Shown here: in pieces, positions 17,496 through 24,886 of the stretch
Layout of the letters: each line of letters starts with the position of its first letter
Position numbering within the stretch: position 1 is the first letter of the stretch
Assembly (NCBI RefSeq): GCF_035946055.1
Contig: NZ_CP108364.1
Location: 6,572,001 to 6,636,000 of the forward strand
Length of the DNA: 64,000 bases
Direction: 5' to 3'
Origin: Streptomyces sp. NBC_01341
GTDB taxonomy: Bacteria > Actinomycetota > Actinomycetes > Streptomycetales > Streptomycetaceae
The notes under the pieces: model-generated
Seen by the model: only the letters and a program-made list of their open reading frames with translations
What the model was told of the DNA's origin: nothing
The model's database searches: none
Made by a program: the position numbers and the translations under genes

Positions 17496-19127
17496 GTGAG
17501 CGCCACCATCACCACCGCCGAACCGCCGCCCGCCCCCGTGTCCCGCAGCAGGAGGCTGTGGCCGCGGCTCGTCCGGCCGGCCGCTGCCGTGCTGTCCGGT
17601 GCGCTGCTCTACGCGAGCTTCCCGCCGCGGCCCCTCTGGTGGCTGGTACTGCCCGGCTTCGCCCTGCTGGGATGGGTCCTGACCGCGCGCAGACCGCGCG
17701 CCGCGTTCGGACTCGGTCTCCTCACGGGACTGGGCTTCATGCTGCCCCTTCTGCACTGGACGGGTGAGGAGGTCGGCCCCGTCCCGTGGCTCGCGCTCGC
17801 GTTCGCCGAGGCGCTGTTCATCGCCGCCGGCTGCGTGGGGATCAGCGCGGTCTCCCGGCTGCCCTGCGCCCCGGTGTGGGGAGCCGCCGTCTGGACCCTG
17901 GACGAGGCGCTCCGGGCGCGGGTCCCGTTCGGGGGCTTCCCCTGGGGCAAGATCGCCTTCGGCCAGGCCGACGGCGCGTTCCTGCCGCTCGCCGCTCTGG
18001 GCGGCACCCCCCTGCTGTCCTTCGCCGTCGTGCTGTGCGGCTTCGGGCTGCTCGATGCCGCCCGCCAGGTACGCCGGTACCGTGCCACCGGCACCGTGCC
18101 CCGCGCCGCGGTGGTGGCCGCGGCGGCCGCCGTCGCGGCTCCTGTCGCCGCCGCGCTCGCCACGCTCCCGCTCGTAAACGACTCGCCCGAGGACGGCACG
18201 GCCACGGTCGCCGCGATCCAGGGCAACGTGCCGAGACTGGGGCTCGACTTCAACGCGCAGCGCCGTGCGGTCCTCGACAACCACGCCGCCCGGACGGAGC
18301 AGCTCGCCCGCGACGTGAAGGCGGGCAAGGTGCCGCAGCCCGACCTCGTCCTCTGGCCCGAGAACTCCTCCGACCTCGACCCGTACCGCAACCCCGACGC
18401 CCGCCAGGTCATCGACGATGCCGTACGGGCCATCGGCGCCCCCACGGTCGTCGGCACGGTCGTCACGCCGGACACCGGTCCGCTCCGCAACACCCTGATC
18501 CAGTGGGACCCGAAAAGCGGTCCCGTCGCCACCTACGACAAGCGGCACATCCAGCCGTTCGGCGAGTACATGCCGATGCGGTCCTTCGTGCGCCTCTTCA
18601 GCAAGGACGTCGACCGGGTGCAGCGGGACTTCGGCCCCGGCACGAAGGTCGGGGTGTTCGACCTGGCGGGCACCAAGGTGGGGCTCGTGACCTGCTACGA
18701 GGCCGCGTTCGACGACGCCGTGCGGGACACCGTCGAGCACGGTGGCCGGCTCATCGCCGTACCGAGCAACAACGCGACCTTCGGACGCAGCGAGATGACC
18801 TACCAGCAGCTCGCGATGAGCCAGGTTCGGGCGGTCGAGCACGGCCGGTCCGTCGTCGTGCCGGTCACCAGTGGCGTGAGCGCCGTGATCCGGCCGGACG
18901 GCACCATCGTGAAGAAGACGAAGATGTTCACCCCGGACGCCCTGGTCGACGAGGTGCCCCTGCGTTCCTCGCTCACACCGGCCACCCGGATGGGGACACT
19001 CCCGGAGGGCGTCCTCGCGCTCCTCGCCGTCGCCGGCCTCGGCTGGGCCGTGGTCCGCTCCGTGCGCACGAGGACGGCCCGGAAGGACGCCCCGGCCGGC
19101 CGGGAGAACGCGGGAGCGGCCACGTAG
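17496..19127 (+). CDS. lnt: Apolipoprotein N-acyltransferase
   Basis: This is a 543-aa protein. The N-terminal half has about six membrane helices (YASFPPRPLWWLVLPGFALL is a typical Lnt segment). The second half is a periplasm-facing nitrilase-like domain with the catalytic triad in place: Glu in LWPENSSD, Lys in YDKRHIQPFGEYMP and Cys in VTCYEAAF. A final membrane helix lies near the C-terminus (GVLALLAVAGLGWAVV). It adds the third acyl chain to the N-terminal cysteine of lipoproteins, which would include CchF. The start is GTG 17496, placing the protein directly at its membrane part. A Nudix gene follows after 9 bp, so the two probably share a transcript. Confidence 0.92.
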   Translation: MSATITTAEPPPAPVSRSRRLWPRLVRPAAAVLSGALLYASFPPRPLWWLVLPGFALLGWVLTARRPRAAFGLGLLTGLGFMLPLLHWTGEEVGPVPWLALAFAEALFIAAGCVGISAVSRLPCAPVWGAAVWTLDEALRARVPFGGFPWGKIAFGQADGAFLPLAALGGTPLLSFAVVLCGFGLLDAARQVRRYRATGTVPRAAVVAAAAAVAAPVAAALATLPLVNDSPEDGTATVAAIQGNVPRLGLDFNAQRRAVLDNHAARTEQLARDVKAGKVPQPDLVLWPENSSDLDPYRNPDARQVIDDAVRAIGAPTVVGTVVTPDTGPLRNTLIQWDPKSGPVATYDKRHIQPFGEYMPMRSFVRLFSKDVDRVQRDFGPGTKVGVFDLAGTKVGLVTCYEAAFDDAVRDTVEHGGRLIAVPSNNATFGRSEMTYQQLAMSQVRAVEHGRSVVVPVTSGVSAVIRPDGTIVKKTKMFTPDALVDEVPLRSSLTPATRMGTLPEGVLALLAVAGLGWAVVRSVRTRTARKDAPAGRENAGAAT

Positions 19128-19136
19128 GCTCGCTCC

Positions 19137-19616
19137 ATGGCTACTCCAGACTTCATCCGTGACATCCGTGCGACCGCAGGCCACCAACTGCTCCTGCTGC
19201 CCGGAGTCACCGCCGTCGTCTTCGACGACGACGGCAGGGTGCTGCTCGGCCGGCGGTCCGACACGGGCAACTGGTCGGTCGTCGGCGGAATCTGCGAGCC
19301 CGGCGAGGAGCCCGCGGCGACGGCGGAGCGCGAGGTGTACGAGGAGACGGCCGTGCGCTGCGTCGCGGAACGGGTGGTGCTCACCCAGGCCCTCAAGCCC
19401 GTGCAGTACGCCAACGGCGACCGCTGCCAGTACCTCGACGTCACCTTCCGCTGCCGTGCCGTCGGAGGAGAGGCGCGCGTGAACGACGACGAGTCGCTCG
19501 AAGTCGCCTGGTTCGACGTGGACGCGCTGCCGCCGCTGAACGAGTTCTCGCTGTTCCGTATCAAGCAGTCCCTGACGGACGGCCCCACCTGGTTCGAGCC
19601 GACCCCCGCGGCCTGA
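19137..19616 (+). CDS. Nudix hydrolase
   Basis: This is a 159-aa single-domain protein with a complete Nudix box: GGICEPGEEPAATAEREVYEETAV, which fits Gx5Ex7REUxEExGU with one residue changed at the final Gly. The flanking strands (VTAVVFDDDGRVLLGRR, GNWSVVGG) are typical of the MutT group. The substrate, a nucleoside diphosphate derivative, cannot be told from sequence. It starts with ATG nine bases after the lnt stop and is probably co-transcribed with it. Confidence 0.88.
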   Translation: MATPDFIRDIRATAGHQLLLLPGVTAVVFDDDGRVLLGRRSDTGNWSVVGGICEPGEEPAATAEREVYEETAVRCVAERVVLTQALKPVQYANGDRCQYLDVTFRCRAVGGEARVNDDESLEVAWFDVDALPPLNEFSLFRIKQSLTDGPTWFEPTPAA

Positions 19617-19939
19617 CACGGCGTCGACGGGCCGGCACAGGGCATGACAGTGACACGGGCGGCGGTGTCCCGGTGACCTCCCCAGGTCCATGGGACGACC
19701 GCTTTCCGTGTTGCCGTCAGGAGCTCACGCGCCCTCGTGCGACCGTGGAGCCGTCTCACCCGGAAACACCGCCGCAAACCTGACGGGCCGCAGGAATATC
19801 GCCGGGCCGAGCCCGGGGCCCCGCCGTCACGGATTCCCCCTACGCCGCCCATGCCCCGCGATGCGAGCGCCGGCTCCGGAAACGCGCGGCCGAAAATCCC
19901 CCGCGAGTGGGGTGTGAAGTACCTGTGAAGGGGCACGCG
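19617..19939. other. Intergenic region of 323 bp upstream of the stress module
   Basis: No supported gene lies here. The sequence is less GC-biased than coding DNA in places (GGAATATCGCCGGG, GAAAATCCCCCGCG) and probably holds the promoter for the small membrane peptide and the Rsb-like genes. I found no sequence convincingly matching a SigB-type GNNTN14-16GGGTA promoter. Confidence 0.55.
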
Positions 19940-20020
19940 GTGCCCATGCTTCCCGTCGCGCTCGTACTCCTCCTCGGCCTGGTTCTCCTCTGCGCCGGGT
20001 TCGCGCTCGAAGAGATGTGA
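19940..20020 (+). CDS. Putative 26-aa membrane microprotein
   Basis: A short frame starts at GTG 19940 and ends at TGA 20020. AAGGGG (19928-19933) is six bases before the GTG, a textbook ribosome site. The peptide is VPMLPVALVLLLGLVLLCAG followed by FALEEM: almost entirely one hydrophobic helix with an acidic C-terminal tail. The same frame could start at ATG 19946 (24 aa) or GTG 19925 (31 aa). It lies 253 bp upstream of the RsbR-like gene on the same strand. It has no named family. A spurious frame is possible, but the ribosome site, the coherent helix and the precise stop argue for a real gene. Confidence 0.5.
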   Translation: MPMLPVALVLLLGLVLLCAGFALEEM

Positions 20021-20273
20021 TGAACCGAGGCCTCCGTGCGGGCCGTATCGCCGCCCCGTGTGCCGTCCGGCCTGCCGCCCCGTCGAGGACTGCCTGGTCG
20101 GCGCGCGCACCCGAGGTGCCGACGGCCGTTCCTCCGGCGGCCGGAAGCCCCTGGCGCACAGGGTGTGAGAACAGCGACTGTCGCTGCGGGCGACATGCCG
20201 CCAGGGGCGCCGGAACGATGGCATACGCTGCGCGGGAACTGTGATGACGGGTATGAGAGAAGGGGTCACTTCG

Positions 20274-21119
20274 GTGGCAGACCAAGAGATATCGACCCGC
20301 CTGGTGGGGCTGCTCACGGAGCAGCGGGAGACGCTCGGCGCCGCGTGGGTGCAGACCGTTTCGCGGACCCTGCGCGGACGCATCTCCGTGGCGGAGCTGG
20401 ACCGCGAGCTGCGCGAGCTGTACTCGGCGCTGGTGGACGGCCTCAGGGAGGGCGGATTCGACTGGCAGGGCGAGAAGTACGCCGAAGTCCGCGCGCTCCT
20501 CGGTGAACTTTCGCGGAACCGCGCGCGGCAGGGCTTCTCGCCGACCGAGACCGCGATCAGTGTGCTCGCCTGCAAGGAGCTCCTCGAACCGTCGGGCGAG
20601 ACGTCGGCCGACGACATCCACGCCTACCTCCGGCTGAGCCGTCTCATGGACGCGCTCGGGCTGTACACGCTCGAGGTGTACGCGAAGACGCGTGAGGAGA
20701 TCATCAGCGCCCAGGCCGAGCAGCTGATGGAACTGTCCACCCCCGTGGTGAAGTTGTGGGAGGGCGTCGTCGCCGTCCCCCTGGTCGGCACCCTCGACTC
20801 GGCACGTACCCAGGTCGTCATGGAGAAGCTCCTCCAGACCCTCGTCGACACCGGATCCGATCAGGCGATCATCGACATCACCGGTGTCCCCGCCGTCGAC
20901 ACCGAGGTCGCCCAGCACCTGCTCAAGACCGTCGTCGCGGCGCGGCTGATGGGCGCCGAGTGCACGATCTCGGGCATTCGCCCCCAGATCGCCCAGACGA
21001 TCGTGGCGCTGGGCATCCAGTTCGGCGACATTGTCACCAAGGCGACGCTCGCGGACGCCCTCAAGCACGCCCTGCGCCGCGACAGCGTCGAACTCGGCCG
21101 GGTCGGAGGACGAGCGTGA
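20274..21119 (+). CDS. RsbR-type stressosome scaffold protein
   Basis: This is a 281-aa protein. The N-terminal about 150 residues form an all-helical, non-heme-globin/RsbRD-like sensory region (LVGLLTEQRETLGAAWVQTV, FSPTETAISVLACKELL). A connecting helix leads to a C-terminal STAS domain (about 165-275) with a conserved threonine in ITGVPAVDTEVAQHLL, the position phosphorylated by RsbT in Bacillus. GTG 20274 is preferred over GTG 20241 because AGAAGGGG lies nine bases before it. The stop overlaps the next start by four bases (GTGA), so the downstream RsbS-like protein is translationally coupled. The signal sensed is unknown. Confidence 0.9.
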   Translation: MADQEISTRLVGLLTEQRETLGAAWVQTVSRTLRGRISVAELDRELRELYSALVDGLREGGFDWQGEKYAEVRALLGELSRNRARQGFSPTETAISVLACKELLEPSGETSADDIHAYLRLSRLMDALGLYTLEVYAKTREEIISAQAEQLMELSTPVVKLWEGVVAVPLVGTLDSARTQVVMEKLLQTLVDTGSDQAIIDITGVPAVDTEVAQHLLKTVVAARLMGAECTISGIRPQIAQTIVALGIQFGDIVTKATLADALKHALRRDSVELGRVGGRA

Positions 21120-21493
21120 CCGAGCGAGTCCCCGTGCTGAAGATCGGCGACGTCCTGCTGGTCTCCATCCAGGTCGACCTCGAGGACCAGACCGTCCTCG
21201 ACCTGCAGGACGACCTCGCGGCACGGATCGTGACGACCGGGGCGACCGGCGTGGTCATCGACATCACCGCGGTGGAGATCGTCGACTCGTTCGTCGGACG
21301 CATGCTCGCCACCACGGCCGCCATCTCCCACATGCTGGACGCCGAGACCGTCGTCGTCGGCATGCGCCCCGCCGTCGCCATCACGCTCGTCGAACTGGGG
21401 CTCTCGCTCGGCGGCGTGCGCACGGCTCTCACCCTGGAGAAGGGGCTCGACATGCTGGCCCGGCCCGACAGCCGCCCTCCGGCGAAGCCGTGA
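21116..21493 (+). CDS. rsbS: RsbS-type STAS antagonist
   Basis: This is a 125-aa single STAS domain (VPVLKIGDVLLVSIQVDLED, then VVIDITAVEIVDSFVGRML). The serine in IVDSFVGR is the RsbS phosphorylation site equivalent. In the Bacillus system RsbS joins RsbR in the stressosome and holds RsbT until phosphorylated. Its GTG start overlaps the RsbR-like stop, and its TGA stop overlaps the next GTG, so three proteins of one complex are made in fixed ratio. The size matches RsbS. Confidence 0.9.
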   Translation: MTERVPVLKIGDVLLVSIQVDLEDQTVLDLQDDLAARIVTTGATGVVIDITAVEIVDSFVGRMLATTAAISHMLDAETVVVGMRPAVAITLVELGLSLGGVRTALTLEKGLDMLARPDSRPPAKP

Positions 21494-21915
21494 GCGGGTC
21501 CCGGCCCGTCCCGGACGCCGATCACGAGACCGTCACCATCGCGACGAACGACGACGTGGTGCGGGCCCGTCAGCTGGTGCGCACCCTCGCCCAGCGGTGC
21601 AGGCTCTCGCTGGTCGACCAGACGAAGCTGGTCACGGCGGCGAGTGAACTCGCGCGCAACACCCTGGTCTACGGAGGCGGCGGCGTCATGCGCACCGGTC
21701 TCGTCCGTCAGGACAGCCGGGTGGGCGTCACGGCCGTCTTCGAGGACACCGGTCCCGGCATCCCCGACCTGGACCTGGCCCTGACCGACGGCTGGACGTC
21801 GGGCGGAGGTCTCGGCCTGGGCCTCAGCGGAGCCCGGCGCCTGGTGGACGACTTCTCGCTCGACACGGAGGTCGGCCGGGGCACGCAGGTTGCGGTGACC
21901 AAATGGGCTCGCTGA
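21490..21915 (+). CDS. rsbT: RsbT-type serine/threonine switch kinase
   Basis: This is a 141-aa GHKL ATPase. The N box (ASELARNTLVYGGGG), G1 box (FEDTGPGIPDLDLAL) and G2 box (GGGLGLGLSGARRLVDDF) are all present, which is the RsbT pattern. In Bacillus RsbT phosphorylates RsbS and RsbR, then leaves the stressosome and activates the phosphatase RsbU. Here the likely partners are the adjacent PP2C proteins, which is inferred from position. The GTG start overlaps the RsbS-like stop by four bases; the 3' end overlaps the next gene by 13 bases. Confidence 0.9.
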   Translation: MSGSRPVPDADHETVTIATNDDVVRARQLVRTLAQRCRLSLVDQTKLVTAASELARNTLVYGGGGVMRTGLVRQDSRVGVTAVFEDTGPGIPDLDLALTDGWTSGGGLGLGLSGARRLVDDFSLDTEVGRGTQVAVTKWAR

Positions 21916-23102
21916 CGCCGCCCCTGCTCGAATCCGAGGACGTCGCGTGGTTCCGTGACGACGAGTCGCTCCCGGCGTCGACGCGCGGAGCCGCGGCGGC
22001 GCTCGCCAGGCGCCTCGGTTTCGACGAGCAGCGTTGTGCGGAGGTGTCCCTCGCGGTGAGTGAGGCGGCCACCAACCTGCGCAAGCACGCCGTCGACGGT
22101 GCGCTGTTGCTCCGGATAGTGCGGACGGAACAGGACGCCGGGCTCGAGATCGTCACGACGGACGAGGGCCCCGGCATGCCGGACGTCGCCCGGTGTCTCG
22201 TGGACGGTACGTCCTCGACGGGCACGCTGGGGATCGGTCTCGGGGCGATCGCCCGCCTGGCCGACACCTTTGACGTCCATTCACTGCCCGGGCGGGGCAC
22301 CGTGCTGTCCGCCCGGTTCTGGACGAAGGACGCCGCCCGGCGTTCGGCCGCGCTGGGAGAGCCGGTCGTCGCGGGACTCACCCGGCCCATCACCGGCGAG
22401 GTGGTGTGCGGGGACATCTGGGCCGCGCGTACGGTCGGCCGGCGTACGCCGGATCAGGCGGACGAGGCCATCCGCCGGGTGGGGAGCCGGCCCGCCGAGC
22501 CGCTCGGGTGGGCGGCGCTCACCGGATTCCGGCCGGCGCCGGACCGGCCCCGGCAAGTGAGGGAAGCGCCGGAGCCGACGGGGCACGCCGAGGGGCCCGC
22601 GCTGCTTCTGATGTTCTGCGACGGACTCGGACACGGCCCACTCGCACGCCGCGCCTCTGAGGCGGCCGCGACCGCGTTCCGTGAGAGCCGGACCGACGAC
22701 CCCGCGGGCGTGATCACCGAGATCCACAAGGCCCTGCGCGGCAGCCGCGGCGGAGCGGTCGCCGTGGTGCGCATCGAACCGCTCACGAAGAGCCTGCTCT
22801 TCTGCGGCGTGGGCAACGTGAGCACGTTCGTCGTCGACTCGGAGACCGACAGCAGGCGATCGCTCCTCTCCGCGCCCGGGATCGTGGGACACCAGCTTCC
22901 GAACCTCCGGGCCGTACGCCAGGAACTCCCGCGCCACGGCGGGGTGGTCATGCATTCGGACGGGCTCACAGAACGCTGGCAGCCGGCGTCGCTGCCGGGT
23001 TTCCTGGAGCATTCCCCACTGGTGGCGGCCGCCCAGCTGCTGCGGGAGGCAGGCATACGCCGCGACGACGCGGGCGTCGCCGTAGTGAAAGGACCATGGT
23101 GA
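21903..23102 (+). CDS. Anti-sigma-like GHKL ATPase fused to PP2C/SpoIIE phosphatase (RsbX-like)
   Basis: This is a 399-aa protein. Residues about 15-145 form an RsbW/RsbT-like ATPase (VSEAATNLRKHAV; TTDEGPGMPDV; GTLGIGLGAIARLAD). Residues about 165-399 form a PP2C-like domain (CGDIWAART, LMFCDGLGHGPLARRASEAAA, VMHSDGLTERW, DDAGVAVVKG) close to RsbX, which resets the stressosome by dephosphorylating RsbR and RsbS. Joining a kinase-like and a phosphatase domain in one chain suggests a bifunctional switch protein. ATG 21903 lies inside the end of the RsbT-like gene, so coupling is tight. Which STAS proteins it acts on is inferred. Confidence 0.87.
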   Translation: MGSLTPPLLESEDVAWFRDDESLPASTRGAAAALARRLGFDEQRCAEVSLAVSEAATNLRKHAVDGALLLRIVRTEQDAGLEIVTTDEGPGMPDVARCLVDGTSSTGTLGIGLGAIARLADTFDVHSLPGRGTVLSARFWTKDAARRSAALGEPVVAGLTRPITGEVVCGDIWAARTVGRRTPDQADEAIRRVGSRPAEPLGWAALTGFRPAPDRPRQVREAPEPTGHAEGPALLLMFCDGLGHGPLARRASEAAATAFRESRTDDPAGVITEIHKALRGSRGGAVAVVRIEPLTKSLLFCGVGNVSTFVVDSETDSRRSLLSAPGIVGHQLPNLRAVRQELPRHGGVVMHSDGLTERWQPASLPGFLEHSPLVAAAQLLREAGIRRDDAGVAVVKGPW

Positions 23103-24886
23103 CTCCGACCGCGGCAGACGGCACCACGCATCTGGTGACGATCGCCATCGCCACCGAACAGGACGTCTTCGCGCTGCGCCGCACAGGCAAGGCCGCGGCG
23201 CAGGCGCTGGGGGCCGAACGACAGGACCAGACGCGTCTGGCGACCGCCCTGAGCGAACTCGGCCGCGACCTGCTCGGCTCGTCCGCCCTCCGGGTCGCCC
23301 TGAGCGCGGTACCCGGAACTCCGCCCGCGCTGCGCGCCTCCCTCCTCTGGGGGGACGGTCCCGGTCCCGGCGACGAGTCGTTGCGCGCGGCCTCCCGACT
23401 GGTCCAGGTGCATCACGAGGCCGGAACCCGGACGCTGCTGGTCGAGCAGCAGCTCGCCGTCGGCGTCCTGACCGCCGACAGCGTGCGGCAGGCCCGGGAC
23501 CTGCTCACGCAGCACACGGGCAGCAGCGTCCTCGAGGACGCCCGGGCACAGACCAGCGACCTGATTGCCGCCCTGGAGGAGTCACGAGCCCAGCGCGAGG
23601 AGCTCAGCCGACTGAACGACGAGCTGGAGGAGACCAATCGGGGCGTGGTCGCCCTCTACTCGGAATTGTCCGAGGAACTGGAGGAGACCAACCGGGGCGT
23701 GGTCGCCCTCTACGCGGAACTGGACGAGAAGTCGCACCAGCTGAGGCAGGCCAGCGAGGCCAAGACGCGGTTCTGGGCGAACGTGAGCCACGAACTGCGC
23801 ACACCCGTCAACTCGGTGGTGGGCCTGGCCAGACTGCTGCTCGACCCTGATTCCGGTGGACTGGACGACGAACAGCGCAGGCAGGTCTCCCTGATCTCCG
23901 CCTCCGGTGCCACGCTGCTCGCCCTCGTCGACGAACTCCTGGACGTCGCGAAGGCCGAGTCCGGACGACTCGAACCCCACGTCGCGCCGGTCGATCTCCG
24001 GGCCGTGCTCGGCCAACTGCGCGGGACGCTGAAGGGCTACGGCACGCAGGGGGAGGTGAAACTGTCGGTCGCCACGTCGGAACTGCCGCTGCTCACCGAC
24101 GAGGTGATGCTCACCCGGATCCTGCGCAACCTCCTGTCCAACGCGCTCAAGTTCACGGAGCAGGGGGCCGTGGGACTCGAAGTGGACGCTGACGGCGGGC
24201 CCGGAGGTGACCATGTGGTCTTCACGGTGACGGACACGGGTGTGGGCATCCCCGAGGACGAGCAGCAGCAGATCTTCGAGGAGTTCTACCAGGTACGCGG
24301 CCCCCACCAGCGCGGGCGCCCCGGCACGGGCCTCGGGCTGCCCTACGCGCGAAGGCTCACCGAACTCCTCGGCGGGACCCTGGAGCTCACGAGCCGGCCG
24401 GGATCCGGAACACAGGTCACGGTGCGGCTGCCCGCCGACCGGGCCGCCGGGAACGCCGGTGCCGCCGGCACCCCCGGCCGCCCCGCACTCGATGTGCTGG
24501 TCACCGTGGACGACGACGAGGTGTTCAGGAGCACGGTCCGTCCCGTCCTGGCCCAACTGGCCGGCCGGCTGATCGAGGTCGGGGAGGGCGGCCTCGCGAG
24601 CGCCACCGTACGGACCGAGCGGCCGGACGCGGTTCTCCTGGATCTGCACATGCCGGACATGGATGGCTACGCGGTCCTGTCCGAGCTCGCCGACGACCCC
24701 GGACTGTGCGGCATACCCGTCGTGGTCGTCACCTCGGCACCTGCCGAGTCGCTGGACAACGAGAGACTGACACACGCGCGAGCCGTCCTCGACAAGTCGA
24801 CGCTCTCTCTGGCGCAACTCGCCTCCGCCTTCGGGGACGAGCCGCCGGAGGCCCCGTACACAGCCGGAGAGGACGGCAGGCAGTGA
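23096..24886 (+). CDS. Cytosolic hybrid histidine kinase (coiled coil, HisKA, HATPase, receiver)
   Basis: This is a 596-aa protein with no membrane helix. The N-terminal about 150 residues resemble a degenerate RsbT/W-like fold. A coiled coil (about 160-220) contains an 18-residue tandem duplication (ELEETNRGVVALYSELSE, then the same with Ala and Asp changes). The HisKA phospho-site is H232 in NVSHELRTPVNS, followed by HATPase boxes (NLLSNALKFTEQG, VTDTGVGIPEDEQ, GTGLGLPYARRL). A C-terminal receiver has phospho-acceptor D516 in LLDLHMPDMDG and a conserved Lys (VLDKS). The ATG overlaps the previous stop by seven bases. It probably feeds a phospho-signal into the stress module. Confidence 0.9.
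   Translation: MVTPTAADGTTHLVTIAIATEQDVFALRRTGKAAAQALGAERQDQTRLATALSELGRDLLGSSALRVALSAVPGTPPALRASLLWGDGPGPGDESLRAASRLVQVHHEAGTRTLLVEQQLAVGVLTADSVRQARDLLTQHTGSSVLEDARAQTSDLIAALEESRAQREELSRLNDELEETNRGVVALYSELSEELEETNRGVVALYAELDEKSHQLRQASEAKTRFWANVSHELRTPVNSVVGLARLLLDPDSGGLDDEQRRQVSLISASGATLLALVDELLDVAKAESGRLEPHVAPVDLRAVLGQLRGTLKGYGTQGEVKLSVATSELPLLTDEVMLTRILRNLLSNALKFTEQGAVGLEVDADGGPGGDHVVFTVTDTGVGIPEDEQQQIFEEFYQVRGPHQRGRPGTGLGLPYARRLTELLGGTLELTSRPGSGTQVTVRLPADRAAGNAGAAGTPGRPALDVLVTVDDDEVFRSTVRPVLAQLAGRLIEVGEGGLASATVRTERPDAVLLDLHMPDMDGYAVLSELADDPGLCGIPVVVVTSAPAESLDNERLTHARAVLDKSTLSLAQLASAFGDEPPEAPYTAGEDGRQ
23621..23728 (+). repeat. 54-bp tandem duplication inside the kinase coiled coil
   Basis: Bases 23621-23674 and 23675-23728 encode near-identical 18-residue units beginning ELEETNRGVVALY. 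Only a few bases differ, mostly at third positions or in the last five codons. A unit of 18 residues is not a whole number of heptads, so the duplication shifts the coiled-coil register by four residues. Confidence 0.85.

Noticed and set aside
20248..20253. GGGTAT as a SigB-type -10 element before the RsbR-like gene
   Set aside because: A transcript starting there would begin inside the ribosome-binding site, and no matching -35 element was seen.
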